From: JAPLMW01 sp964619675
GTDB lineage: Bacteria; Planctomycetota; Phycisphaerae; Sedimentisphaerales; UBA12454
Direction: 5' to 3'
DNA: 64,000 bases
NCBI GenBank assembly: GCA_964619675.1
Contig: CAZUEO010000003.1
Coordinates: 1-64,000 of the forward strand
The position numbers and the translations under genes are program-made. Below the pieces are notes generated by a model that was not told the DNA's origin, ran no database searches, and saw only the letters and a list, made by a program, of their open reading frames with translations. Shown here piece by piece: positions 1-7,730 of the stretch (the first letter of the stretch is position 1; the number at the start of each line of letters is the position of its first letter).

Positions 1-55
1 ACGGCAGGATTGAAAATTGGGGCGAAAAATGGTACTTGATAACTATCAAGCAAAG
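1..55 (+). repeat. 55-bp direct repeat, copy 1 (copy 2 at 589-643)
   Basis: Bases 1-55 are repeated identically at 589-643. Both copies begin ACGGCAGGATTGAAAATTGG and end in the palindrome TTGATAACTATCAA plus GCAAAG. The window edge may cut copy 1 short on its left. No coding sequence or transposase accompanies it. Confidence 0.85.
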
Positions 56-588
56 ATGTAGAGAGCATCAGGGTCTAAAATGCCGGGAGTGAGAAAGCGT
101 CGAGCGGTTGCGGTTGCGCTGCTCGTTACGGCTGACGTAAAATGGTTGCGTATTAACTCTTAAACACAGATTACGCTGATTGAAATGATAATTTTAAAAA
201 AAAGCGATAGTTGATAATTATCAAGCAAAGGCAAGAAAGTCAGTCGCTAGTCGCTGGTCGATAGTAAAGAAAATCAAAAATAAAAAATAAAAACGACAAA
301 TAAAAAATCAAAAATTAAAATGCAAAATTGTGGAGTTCGCCTAACGGCGAAACCTTGTTCTTATGTTTATGCACCACAGAGACACGGAGAAGTCCAGAGT
401 ATTTGGCATTTAGTATATGGTATTTGGTGAAAGGAACCGCCTGCGGCGGAGAAAGAAACTTAAAATTCAAAGTTGAAAGTTCAAAACCAAAATTCAAAAT
501 TGAAAATTTGTGGAACACCTGCGGCGGATTGAAAAAAACTATACTTGATAATTATCAAGCAAAGGCTAAAAAAGCGGCGGGAGTTAAG

Positions 589-643
589 ACGGCAGGATTG
601 AAAATTGGGGCGAAAAATGGTACTTGATAACTATCAAGCAAAG
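589..643 (+). repeat. 55-bp direct repeat, copy 2
   Basis: Identical by eye to bases 1-55. A weaker relative of the right half (TTGATAATTATCAAGCAAAG) sits just upstream near 544 and another near 211, so the unit belongs to a small local family. Confidence 0.85.
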
Positions 644-688
644 TGTGGGAGGTCGCCAAAGTGGAAATGTAGCCTGAGCAAATTAGAT

Positions 689-1591
689 CTATTCCTTTTT
701 CAGAAGCTTTAGGAGTTCTCCCATTCCTATGTCAAAATTTCTGGAAAAATCAGCGTATTTTATATCCTTCAGAAACGTTGGGATTTCGACGTCCTCAACC
801 AAAATGGGAAGAATTCTCGGGATCCCCTTTTTTATTTGCAATTGTAATGCAGCTCTGTATTCTCGTTGAACCCAAGGAGAAGAGATTGATTTTGCTGATA
901 ATATTAAACAAAAATAATCGCTATCTGAGATTGCATTCTCAAGTTTTTCGGATATTGAGTCAGCTATATCCATACTCTTCTTATCGCGCCATACTCGCGC
1001 CGAGGCACCTTCTATAATCTCGGATAAAGCATCAACAAATTTGGAGTCTGTATGTGAGTAGCTTAAGAAGAAGGTTGGACGGTCATAATACTCAACAATG
1101 GATTTAAGTAATAGTCTGCTGGTCTTAGGACTTGGGTTACATAAAAATGTTCCTATTGACATCTTATCTATTCCATAATCTTTGCTTAGAACAGTAATCT
1201 CATTAGCAACTGAAGTGGTGATATTGTTTTTGAATCCAATGCCCGTACTCCACATATAATCCGACACTAGCAGAGAATAATCATAAAGCTTTGCGGCCTC
1301 TTCACTATATTGTTGTGCCAATTCTTGTCTGACCTTTTTGCGCAATCTTGTATCTTCTTTAGCAATAGATTGTTTTGCCTTAAGCCATTCGTGCTTGGTT
1401 GATGGTATCTTGGGATGAGTGTTGATACATAAGAACTCCTCAACAACGTCGAGAATTGTAATAACCTCTTTTATGTTACGATGGTAGAGTTGGTACGCTT
1501 CAGTTCCGTCTACGAGTATCATAAAACTGAGGGTAGAATGAGCTCCAGCAAGTTTTGTAATACCAGTGACTGATTCTTTATTAAGCTTCAT
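689..1591 (-). CDS. TIR-domain protein, possible anti-phage effector
   Basis: A 300-residue protein. The C-terminal third (about residues 170-300) is a TIR domain. It opens with FFLSYSHTDSKFVDAL, has a middle strand around DSDYFCLILSAKSISS, and then SPWVQREYRAAL, in which the Glu after Trp fits the catalytic Glu of bacterial TIR NAD-cleaving enzymes. The first 165 residues match no family I recognise; they are mostly helical with several charged stretches and could be a sensor or oligomerisation part. Bacterial TIR proteins commonly act in phage defence by depleting NAD. It is divergent from the AIPR gene, with about 500 bp between them. No Shine-Dalgarno is obvious before the ATG. The TIR call is firm; the defence role is inference. 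Confidence 0.85.
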   Translation of the reverse strand: MKLNKESVTGITKLAGAHSTLSFMILVDGTEAYQLYHRNIKEVITILDVVEEFLCINTHPKIPSTKHEWLKAKQSIAKEDTRLRKKVRQELAQQYSEEAAKLYDYSLLVSDYMWSTGIGFKNNITTSVANEITVLSKDYGIDKMSIGTFLCNPSPKTSRLLLKSIVEYYDRPTFFLSYSHTDSKFVDALSEIIEGASARVWRDKKSMDIADSISEKLENAISDSDYFCLILSAKSISSPWVQREYRAALQLQIKKGIPRILPILVEDVEIPTFLKDIKYADFSRNFDIGMGELLKLLKKE

Positions 1592-1891
1592 GTTATCGCA
1601 ACAAATCTGAGAAATCAGAAATCTTTAGATACCGTACCTATTTCCCAATTATTTATAAAGGCCTTTTGCTGGCCGGCTAACGTTGACGGGCAAAGGTGTG
1701 ATTTCCTCAATAGCCGTCTCTCCGGCCTTAAAGAAACATTATATCATTAAAATGGAGAGAAAAACAAGTGTTTTAAGCAGCCTCGCAATGACATTATTCG
1801 TGTCAATTCTCCGTAAGGGGTCCCGAGGATATGGTTTTTTTCTGCATTGCGGGGGATTTTTCCGTGTTTTTCAAAAAAGTGAGAAAAAAAA
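1592..1891. other. Intergenic gap between TIR and AIPR genes
   Basis: Nothing convincing is encoded here. An open frame at 1683-1895 has no family resemblance and runs over a stock phrase ('gcctcgcaatgaca') of the kind seen as dispersed non-coding repeats. The AIPR promoter begins at the right edge. Confidence 0.5.
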
Positions 1892-1920
1892 TTGACTTTT
1901 GGTTCGAAAAGACGTACAAT
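1892..1920 (+). promoter_or_regulatory. Strong sigma-70-type promoter
   Basis: TTGACT at 1892-1897 and TACAAT at 1915-1920 are separated by exactly 17 bases. This is one of the best promoter matches in the window. The start of transcription would be near 1927, about 190 bases before the AIPR start codon. Confidence 0.75.
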
Positions 1921-1926
1921 ATATAG

Positions 1927-2046
1927 CGGCGTATAAGCGTGGACTCGCGAGCCGTTAAAATATGACCTTTAGGTGCCGGTTTGGCAGAAAGGAGTATAAT
2001 ATGGTTTAAGTATAATGTAGCTACACTGTGAAGTGTGGCTTTTTGT
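1927..2046 (+). ncRNA. Candidate terminated leader RNA upstream of AIPR gene
   Basis: The roughly 120-base segment runs from the predicted transcription start to an intrinsic terminator. It holds several small hairpins: CGGC/GCCG enclosing GCG/CGC (1927-1954), ACC-TTT-AGGT, and GCC-GGTTT-GGC. It also has a direct repeat AGTATAAT (1993-2000 and 2009-2016). A perfect Shine-Dalgarno AAAGGAG (1988-1994) precedes ATG GTT TAA (2001-2009), a two-codon reading frame. It may be a stand-alone small RNA, an attenuator leader for the AIPR gene, or both. No known RNA family was recognised. Confidence 0.5.
2019..2045 (+). terminator. Intrinsic terminator before AIPR gene
   Basis: A nine-base stem AGCTACACT/AGTGTGGCT (one T-G pair) is closed by a GTGA tetraloop and followed directly by TTTTTG. 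It lies between a strong promoter and the AIPR gene, so most transcripts should stop before the coding sequence unless readthrough is controlled. Confidence 0.75.
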
Positions 2047-2116
2047 TTGCGCTTTTGCTCGTAAGGTACTGGACTGTAGAAAAATTTAACTTAAACTTTT
2101 GTTTGGAGTAACAAAA

Positions 2117-3310
2117 ATGAAAACGAGAAATATAGAAAAAGTAATCCTGAAAAATGACTATTCCCGAAGGTTTCCTGATCCTTTAAATGCCCTTGAAAAC
2201 GGTGAACCTTATAATATCGAGCATCACATTCTTGTATGTAAAGCCATCAATGTGCCCTCTGGGATATCAAAAAAGCCTAATCCGAGAGCACAGAAGATTG
2301 ACTATGGAATATACAAGGATGTCAGAGAAAGCCTGGAAAATACAGACGATCTATCTTTTCATCTAAAGAACAAGGGCATTACTATGCTTGCTCATAAGAT
2401 AGATTATAGTACGGACAAGAGAGTTGCATCTATACATCTGGATGAAGATGATGGGATTGCCGATGGTGCTCATACTTATGAGATTATACTCAAAGCACAG
2501 TCTGAAGGTTCATGTCCAGATGGCCAGTATGTGAAATTTGAAGTTTTGACAGGTGTTCCCGATAATCTCAGAGTTGATATTACGAGAGGTTTGAACACCG
2601 CCGTACAGGTGCAAGAGGCAACTCTGGAAAACCTTGAGGGAAAATTTGACTGGATTAAAAAGCTAATAAAAGACGAGCCGTACAGCGACCAGATAGCTTT
2701 CAAACAGAATGAGAATAAGCCATTCGATGTCAGAGATATAATCTCATTCTTGACTTTGTTCAATGTAGAGCATCCAGATTTAAAAGGCAGACACCCCAAA
2801 GAAGCGTATACATCAAAAGCTGCTTGCCTAAATTTGTACAAGAAAGACCAAAAATCTTATGAGATGTTAAGCCCCCTCCTAAAAAACATCCTTTACCTAT
2901 ATGATTACATCCATATTGTTTCCCGTACAAAGTACAATGAGAAGACTGGTGGAAAGGCTGGTAAAATGAAGGGTGTTTTTGAGTCAAGGGAACGCAAGCC
3001 TTTCAAGTTTCTTTTCATGGGTGAAGAGAGTAAGTTCAGATTGTACAGCGGTACACTTTACCCCATTTTTGGCGCTTTACGCTTCTTGGTTGAGCAAAAG
3101 CCCGGGGCTAAACATTATTCTTGGAAGGTAAATGATTTTAAAGGGATGAAATCTTTTTTCGATGCAATTGCAGCTGACATGGTACAAACGACCTACAACA
3201 CGAGTATTACATACGGTAGAAAACCAAATGCTGTAGGTAAAGATGAGAATCATTGGGACAACTTGTATAAGACAGTCGCGCTTGCATATTTTGAAGAAAA
3301 GCAAAAGTAA
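2117..3310 (+). CDS. AIPR-family (abortive infection phage resistance) protein
   Basis: A protein of about 397 residues. It carries the AIPR hallmark, an NNGIT-like segment (KNKGITMLA, about residue 88) followed by a GGQTT-like segment (GIADGAHTYEII, about residue 118), and then a helical region resembling the AIPR 'ATNxQxxV' stretch (RGLNTAVQVQEATLENL). AIPR proteins are linked to abortive phage infection, but their biochemical action is not settled. I place the start at the ATG at 2117, with TTGGAG eight bases upstream, rather than at the in-frame TTG at 2099. The gene sits behind a promoter-leader-terminator unit and ends before its own terminator, so it is a self-contained unit. The family call is by motif and moderately sure. 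Confidence 0.75.
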   Translation: MKTRNIEKVILKNDYSRRFPDPLNALENGEPYNIEHHILVCKAINVPSGISKKPNPRAQKIDYGIYKDVRESLENTDDLSFHLKNKGITMLAHKIDYSTDKRVASIHLDEDDGIADGAHTYEIILKAQSEGSCPDGQYVKFEVLTGVPDNLRVDITRGLNTAVQVQEATLENLEGKFDWIKKLIKDEPYSDQIAFKQNENKPFDVRDIISFLTLFNVEHPDLKGRHPKEAYTSKAACLNLYKKDQKSYEMLSPLLKNILYLYDYIHIVSRTKYNEKTGGKAGKMKGVFESRERKPFKFLFMGEESKFRLYSGTLYPIFGALRFLVEQKPGAKHYSWKVNDFKGMKSFFDAIAADMVQTTYNTSITYGRKPNAVGKDENHWDNLYKTVALAYFEEKQK

Positions 3311-3339
3311 TACAGGCTGGTTTAGAATTTATAATAAAC

Positions 3340-3378
3340 AAGGCCGGTTGCAGTAGGCGCCGGCCTTTGTGCTTTTTT
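3340..3378 (+). terminator. Terminator of AIPR gene
   Basis: A perfect eight-base stem AAGGCCGG/CCGGCCTT (3340-3347 and 3360-3367) is followed by TGTGC and a six-T run. It lies 30 bases after the AIPR stop codon. Confidence 0.75.
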
Positions 3379-3440
3379 CTTATTTTGAATATTATAATCA
3401 GTCACCTATTTTCTTTGCGTCTTTGTGGTAATAATCCGTG

Positions 3441-4310
3441 CTAAACAAAGCTTTTTATTTTTGCTGAACAAATACGCTTCGTAAGGCTTTGTAATACCTT
3501 TACTCGCTTGGCAAGATATTCTAACTGCCTTTTGGTGATTTTGTAAGATGCCTTATAACGGGCATCGACGTACGCCTTCCTTAATAAATTAAAGGCACGC
3601 CGCTGCGGGGCCGTTCTGCGCGGGAAAACCTTCGCAAATTCAGTATCGTAACCCACTGCCTTGATGCCCAAGAGCTTAATATCGTGCGTCCGAAATCGAT
3701 AATTTATGAAAACTAACGTAATCGCACTATAAAAACACTCTGTGGCCTGGTGAAGCATAAAAGCAGCTTTTTTGTAATCGTGTGCCTTAAGGTAGAATTC
3801 ATAGCCGCGATAAAATCCTTTTGCACTGGCAAACCACCGTTTAAAATCCTGCTGTGCGATTTGCCTTCTCCGCTTGGGCGTTAGGATTTTTACTCTGCCG
3901 AGGCTGAATTTGCTGCTCTTGCGGTAAAGCTGTATGCCTTCCTTTTTTATGTCGGTAAAGAAATACTGGCCATCGATGAGCATCTGCCTGATGTAACCGA
4001 AGGTATGATAGATTATGCTGTGGGGCGTTTTTACTTTATTTGTCGCTTCGATTGCCTTTTCCACCCTGTCGTGGAGGTCGTGGCTTTCAGCGCTTTTCTT
4101 CGATTTTACGGCGACGAGGATGTCAAAGTCCGATTCGTAAACGTGGGTTGTATGGCCTTCGGTGTGTATGTCTTTGACCCAGTTGCCGCGAGCGTAAGAG
4201 CCAAATAAGACGACCATTCGCACATCGGGGACTTTCTGCAGGATGATATTGGTGATGAGCTTTAGCTCGGCCTGCTTGCGTTTCGGCAGATTCGATAATG
4301 ATTTTTTCAT
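3441..4310 (-). CDS. Nucleotidyltransferase-HEPN fusion protein, copy 1
   Basis: 289 residues. The N-terminal half is an MNT-type nucleotidyltransferase: GSYARG at about residue 37 and DFDILVAV at about 61, giving the G-S...D-x-D metal site, with an insert of about 17 residues between them. The C-terminal half (about 155-289) looks like a HEPN domain, with the RFRTHDIKLLG segment typical of HEPN domains attached to such enzymes. In two-gene MNT/HEPN toxin-antitoxin systems the transferase AMPylates the HEPN RNase; here both parts are on one chain, so self-control is possible. A copy about 89% identical lies at 55514-56383 in the opposite orientation. A TATAAT box ends seven bases before the ATG, so the mRNA may be leaderless. 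Confidence 0.85.
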   Translation of the reverse strand: MKKSLSNLPKRKQAELKLITNIILQKVPDVRMVVLFGSYARGNWVKDIHTEGHTTHVYESDFDILVAVKSKKSAESHDLHDRVEKAIEATNKVKTPHSIIYHTFGYIRQMLIDGQYFFTDIKKEGIQLYRKSSKFSLGRVKILTPKRRRQIAQQDFKRWFASAKGFYRGYEFYLKAHDYKKAAFMLHQATECFYSAITLVFINYRFRTHDIKLLGIKAVGYDTEFAKVFPRRTAPQRRAFNLLRKAYVDARYKASYKITKRQLEYLAKRVKVLQSLTKRICSAKIKSFV

Positions 4311-4314
4311 GGGG

Positions 4315-4361
4315 CAAATTATATCTTTAAAACAGGCGGGAAACCATTAAAAAATAGCGTA
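4315..4361 (-). promoter_or_regulatory. Promoter-bearing dispersed repeat, copy 1
   Basis: Reading the minus strand, this segment contains TAATGGTTTCCC, GCCTGTTTTAAA and a perfect TATAAT (4323-4318). Almost the same 45-50 bases lie at 7257-7306 in front of an unrelated gene. Here TATAAT is only seven bases from the start codon of the NTase-HEPN gene, so transcription would begin at or next to the ATG. No good -35 box is visible. Confidence 0.55.
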
Positions 4362-4416
4362 GAGCGTTTAGGGGATAGCGTAGAGCGTATAGGGGATAGC
4401 GTAGAGCGTATAGGGG
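4354..4416 (+). repeat. Tandem repeat, three 21-bp units
   Basis: The unit ATAGCGTAGAGCGTATAGGGG occurs three times in a row (4354-4374, 4375-4395, 4396-4416; the first has TTT in place of TAT). A decayed tail GTAGGGTTTAGGGG follows. A partial relative (ATAGCGTATAGCGTAGAGCG) lies near 7300 next to the second promoter repeat. Confidence 0.85.
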
Positions 4417-4476
4417 GTAGGGTTTAGGGGACAGTGAAAATCCGCTTTGGCCGTGAAACCAAATTATTGATGCCGG

Positions 4477-6006
4477 CTAAAAGTTATAGGTTACTCCTAA
4501 AGTGAATACCTCGCGTTTATAATCAAATACACCTATGTTAGACTTGTTCTCCATCCAGGTGAAACCTATAAAACCTGTGATACTTTCCGTGAACTCTTTG
4601 CTTAAACCCAAGGAAATCGCCAGCCTGTCATCGTCTCTCTTCTGGAATTTGGCACTCCTGGAGTTGAGTTTCTTATAGTCATCCAGGAAATAAGTGAACC
4701 CGCCAGATATTGTAGTGTTAAGCACGAACGGATGCCACATCGTCAGGGACAGGCCAGAGGAATCGAAGTCATAGTCACCGCCATCGCTATCCGTCCAGCT
4801 GTGATGCAGACCGCCGCGAATGTAAAGTTCTGTCCCGGGAACTGCTGCATCCTGAGTAAGTGAAAGAGAGTTGGTATAGCCATCTCTATCCAAAGCCGAA
4901 TTACCTGTATCAAACATATAGCTGGATCTTTGCCAGGTATAAGTTAAGGTGGTGGCAGTCCAATCTCTTTGACGATAAGTTAGAGAGGGGCTCAATCCGA
5001 ATACGCTGGAATAAGAACTTCCACCAACCCATGTATAATCATAGCTTACCTTCATACCCGCTGTTAGCTTCGGGGTAAGGGAGCGGGTCCCTCTTAAAGT
5101 AATGCCATGCATCATAGTATTATATTCATTAAGATCATGCTGAAATGTAGTGTTTCCCCTATAATCTACCCAGAGTTCGGACTTTGGAGTCTGGTGGAGT
5201 CTATATCCGGCATTAAAAAGAAGCCCGGTGCTTGTATCTGTCCGGTTGGATATATCAGAAGGCAGTATCACACTGTCTGCGGTAGAGAGAACATTTGTAT
5301 CCAGAGAAAAAGTTGTAGTTATAGAGGCATACCACGGCCTCTTTCTCTTTTCGGCTTTTATTACTTTTTCCACTAAATCCAGCATCTTGTTTGTGTCATT
5401 TGCAATCTTTGTCCCTTTAGGCGCACTACGCTTTGCCCGCCTGAAAGACTGCGCTGCTTTTTTATGCTCTTTGAGTTTAAGCTGAGACAAGCCTATATAG
5501 TAATGGGCATTCGAAGAATGCTCGGTACCGTCCAATATAGGGTTTGACAGGTGCGTTACGGCCTGTCTGTACTGGCCCAAATTATACAGACATATACCAC
5601 AGAACAGGTAAGATGTACTTCCCCAGACAGGATTATGGGATATATCCTCAGAAAAGGACTCATAGGCTTCTTTGTATTTGCCCAGCCCCATATAGGCACA
5701 ACCCATTTCAAAGTATATAGCATTTGAGGCGGTCTTAAGCTCCTTCGCTCTATTAAGCGCCTGCAGGGCTTCGTTATAAGCCTCTTTCCTGTTTAACACC
5801 GTTCCTAATAACAACCAGGCTTCCGAGTCGCTGTCCTTTTTTATTGCCTCCCTGAACTTCGCCTCAGCTGCATCGTATTGTCCTTTTGCAAGAAGTCTTC
5901 TGCCCTCGGTTATCAAGCTCGAAGCGCCGGGGCCGGCCGCCCGGGCAATAACAGACACACACAACAAAAATAAGGTTATAATAAGTAGATACTTTGTGCT
6001 GTGCAT
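4477..6006 (-). CDS. TPR protein with C-terminal outer-membrane beta-barrel
   Basis: 509 residues. A signal peptide (residues 1-24, ending ARA-AG) is followed by tetratricopeptide repeats to about residue 200, for example GQYDAAEAKFREAIKKDSDS and GKYKEAYESFSEDISHNP. After a basic linker (AEKRKRPWYASI) comes a long stretch of alternating strands that ends in VFTLGVTYNF. The terminal Phe is the usual outer-membrane sorting signal. The layout resembles TPR-barrel 'Slam/DUF560-like' proteins that move or display partner proteins on the surface. A perfect Shine-Dalgarno AAGGAGGT precedes the ATG. It lies 110 bases downstream of the secreted coiled-coil gene and on the same strand, so the two may form a secretion pair. 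Architecture sure; role inferred. Confidence 0.75.
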   Translation of the reverse strand: MHSTKYLLIITLFLLCVSVIARAAGPGASSLITEGRRLLAKGQYDAAEAKFREAIKKDSDSEAWLLLGTVLNRKEAYNEALQALNRAKELKTASNAIYFEMGCAYMGLGKYKEAYESFSEDISHNPVWGSTSYLFCGICLYNLGQYRQAVTHLSNPILDGTEHSSNAHYYIGLSQLKLKEHKKAAQSFRRAKRSAPKGTKIANDTNKMLDLVEKVIKAEKRKRPWYASITTTFSLDTNVLSTADSVILPSDISNRTDTSTGLLFNAGYRLHQTPKSELWVDYRGNTTFQHDLNEYNTMMHGITLRGTRSLTPKLTAGMKVSYDYTWVGGSSYSSVFGLSPSLTYRQRDWTATTLTYTWQRSSYMFDTGNSALDRDGYTNSLSLTQDAAVPGTELYIRGGLHHSWTDSDGGDYDFDSSGLSLTMWHPFVLNTTISGGFTYFLDDYKKLNSRSAKFQKRDDDRLAISLGLSKEFTESITGFIGFTWMENKSNIGVFDYKREVFTLGVTYNF

Positions 6007-6056
6007 TTTTTACCTCCTTGTAAATAATTTGTACTGTGCACTTTTTTTGCCTCCTT
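6001..6056 (-). repeat. Duplicated ribosome-binding/start region
   Basis: On the minus strand, AAGGAGG, an A-run and GTGCACAGTACAAA (6056 down to about 6028) is followed by AAGGAGGT, an A-run and ATGCACAGCACAAAG (6019 down to about 5992). The start region of the TPR-barrel gene has thus been copied in tandem. The upstream GTG copy is out of frame with the gene. It may be a simple duplication scar, or a decoy start that tunes translation. Confidence 0.65.
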
Positions 6057-6116
6057 TTTTATCGCCCAATAATGTTTTAAAGCCTGTCAGCTTTTTTTCA
6101 CTTACTCCATTTTGTT

Positions 6117-7232
6117 CTACTTTTTGTTCGCCTTACCTGCTCCTGTGGATTTTTTCGCCTTTTCCGCTGCATCTTGTGCGGCTTTGTTCTGCTTTTCCGC
6201 TTCGTGTGCGGCTTTTCCTTCGGATTTCCACCACTCTTTCTTCACGTTATCTGCTTTTTCTACGGCTTTTTCCCATTCTTTCTTTGCCTTATCCGCTTTT
6301 TTTGCGGTTTCTCTCGCTTGTTTTCCGGCCTCCTCTACATCCTTGGCGGCCTTCTTTGCCTCTTTTGAGCCCGGCTCTGCGCCCATTGCATTGTCCACGG
6401 CCTTCTTCAATCTGTCCGCTGCCTTTTTGGCCTTGGATTCTGCTATTTCCTTGCGCAGATTCTTCTTATATTCATCATTGTCCGCTTCAAAGGTTTTTCT
6501 ATTCTCCTCACTGACCTTCTTCGCTTCATCCATGGTATCTAACCACTCTTTCTGTGCCCTTTTCGCTTCTTCTTCGGCTTCTTGTGCTTCTTTTTCGGCC
6601 TGCTTTACTTTCTCGGCGGCCTTCTTTGCTTCTTCTGAGCCCGGCTCTGCGTTTTCTGCTTCCTGGCGGGCCTGCTCCAATTTTTTCTTCGCCTCTTCGG
6701 CTCTGTGCCTTGCTCTGTCAGCCTTCTTGGCTTTGGCCTCCGATCTATGCCAGGCGTCACATTCTGCATCCCAGGCTTTTTTCCACTTTTCCTGCCAGGC
6801 CTTCTTGTAATCACCTTCCTGAGTTACTTGTGGCGGTGGCCATGGATATAGATGACCATCTACTCCCCAATACCAATCACCCTTTTCGTCAGAATACTTT
6901 GACGGTTTGCCATCAATGAGCAATGGTGGTTTTTTGGAATCCTTAAATGTATCCGGAAGGTCGCTTATAGCAACAGGGCCAACAGGCCCTTTTTTTCCGG
7001 ATTGGGTGATTTCGGCAATATCGATACCTATAAAACCTATCTGCGAAGGAGCATCTCCAAGATAAAAGTTATAGAAACCTAAAGGTAGAGCCGGATCAAA
7101 CTCAGAAAGTATTTGTTCAAGGGTCGCAGCATTGGTCGCACCACAACCACCTGCCCAGAGACGCGGCGCTAAAAGGCAAATAACTGTCATGCAGAACAAA
7201 TTTCCTAAAATAACAAATTTCTTTTTTCTCAT
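6117..7232 (-). CDS. Secreted Ala/Lys/Glu-rich coiled-coil protein
   Basis: 371 residues. Residues 1-28 form a signal peptide (MRKKKFVILGNLF...WAGGCG). Residues 30-135 are a small compact region rich in Pro, Gly and Trp (YWGVDGHLYPWPPPQ). From about residue 140 to the end the chain is a highly charged coiled coil. It contains an internal duplication whose units carry EPGSEEAKKAAEKV and EPGSKEAKKAAKDV, about 100 residues apart. No family was recognised. A Shine-Dalgarno AAGGAGAT precedes the ATG, and a TATAAT lies within the promoter repeat just upstream. It is followed by the TPR-barrel gene, which may export or anchor it. Strong composition bias makes homology searches unreliable. Confidence 0.7.
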   Translation of the reverse strand: MRKKKFVILGNLFCMTVICLLAPRLWAGGCGATNAATLEQILSEFDPALPLGFYNFYLGDAPSQIGFIGIDIAEITQSGKKGPVGPVAISDLPDTFKDSKKPPLLIDGKPSKYSDEKGDWYWGVDGHLYPWPPPQVTQEGDYKKAWQEKWKKAWDAECDAWHRSEAKAKKADRARHRAEEAKKKLEQARQEAENAEPGSEEAKKAAEKVKQAEKEAQEAEEEAKRAQKEWLDTMDEAKKVSEENRKTFEADNDEYKKNLRKEIAESKAKKAADRLKKAVDNAMGAEPGSKEAKKAAKDVEEAGKQARETAKKADKAKKEWEKAVEKADNVKKEWWKSEGKAAHEAEKQNKAAQDAAEKAKKSTGAGKANKK

Positions 7233-7407
7233 ATTTTCTTATCTCCTTATAAATCTAGCCAAATTATACCCTTAAAACAGGCGGAAACCATTAAAAATAG
7301 CGTATAGCGTAGAGCGTAGAGGGGATATAAAAATCCGAGTAATCCGCGAAATCCGTGGTTTGAAAATAGGGCTGAAACCATACTTTTTATGTCCTCTATG
7401 GCCTCAA
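7233..7407. other. Intergenic gap with promoter repeat copy 2
   Basis: Bases 7257-7306 repeat the 4315-4361 segment (AAAACAGGCGGAAACCATTA on the plus strand), with TATAAT reading leftward at 7268-7263. That places transcription about 24 bases before the coiled-coil gene. The rest is stock phrase ('aatccgcgaaatccgtggtt') also seen near 59,780. Confidence 0.55.
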
Positions 7408-7558
7408 TTTTTTACAAAACGCGCAAAAAAAAACGTGCGCGTTTTGAAAATCCAAAAAAAATTTCATCCTTATCTGACAAGGGTTTATGAAAAATCGACC
7501 CAGAATTTTTACCGAATTTTTTGTAAAAACGCGCAACTTTTCAGGTAATACGGGGGGA
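7408..7558 (+). repeat. Conserved HNH-element leader, copy 1
   Basis: About 150 bases of non-coding DNA that reappear, in reverse orientation, at 53555-53706. Three boxes are shared: CAAAACGCGCA (7415-7425), its exact complement TGCGCGTTTTG (7436-7446, ten-base loop in both copies), and a third box AAAAACGCGCAAC near 7525, followed by TTTTCAGGTAATACGGGGGG. Box 2 can pair with box 1 or box 3 but not both. Shared sequence continues as 'ggcaacata..agtcggaaagaattg' up to the HNH gene start. Confidence 0.75.
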
Positions 7559-7730
7559 CTTATATATTGAAAATTGAAGATTGTAGATTGAAAAATGGGA
7601 AAAAGAAGGAAGAAATCCGGCCTGAAAGGCAACATAAAAAGTCGGAAAGAATTGAAAAATGAAGATTTAAAATTGAAAATTTGAGGAATCCGCTAAAGGC
7701 GGATGGATTTTTATTAAAAGGGAGATAGCA

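Larger units (their letters stand above)
1..688. other. Repeat-rich non-coding region
   Basis: No convincing gene lies here. The stretch is made of AT-rich filler (runs of AAAATT, CAAAAATTAAAA), short hairpins such as TTCGCC-TAAC-GGCGAA at 336-351, and stock phrases seen in other gaps of this window: 'caccacagagacacggag' near 371, and a palindrome TTGATAA/TTATCAA followed by CAAAG at about 38, 211, 544 and 625. Related wording recurs near 59,700-60,000 on the opposite strand. The open frames here consist of this filler and are not counted as genes. Confidence 0.7.

Noticed and set aside
328..627. 99-residue plus-strand open frame
   Set aside because: Consists of dispersed stock phrases and AT filler, with no domain and no ribosome site.
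1683..1895. 70-residue open frame upstream of the AIPR gene
   Set aside because: Runs over a repeat-like phrase and has no recognisable motif.
2019..2045. Type III antitoxin repeats
   Set aside because: The terminated leader has no tandem RNA repeats beyond one eight-base pair, so it is not a typical toxI-like locus.
4354..4416. Tandem 21-bp repeats considered as a CRISPR array
   Set aside because: Units are contiguous without spacers, and no cas gene is present.
6112..6810. 232-residue plus-strand frame rich in Phe and Ser
   Set aside because: It is the antisense shadow of the coiled-coil gene; composition is that of complementary Glu/Lys/Ala codons.
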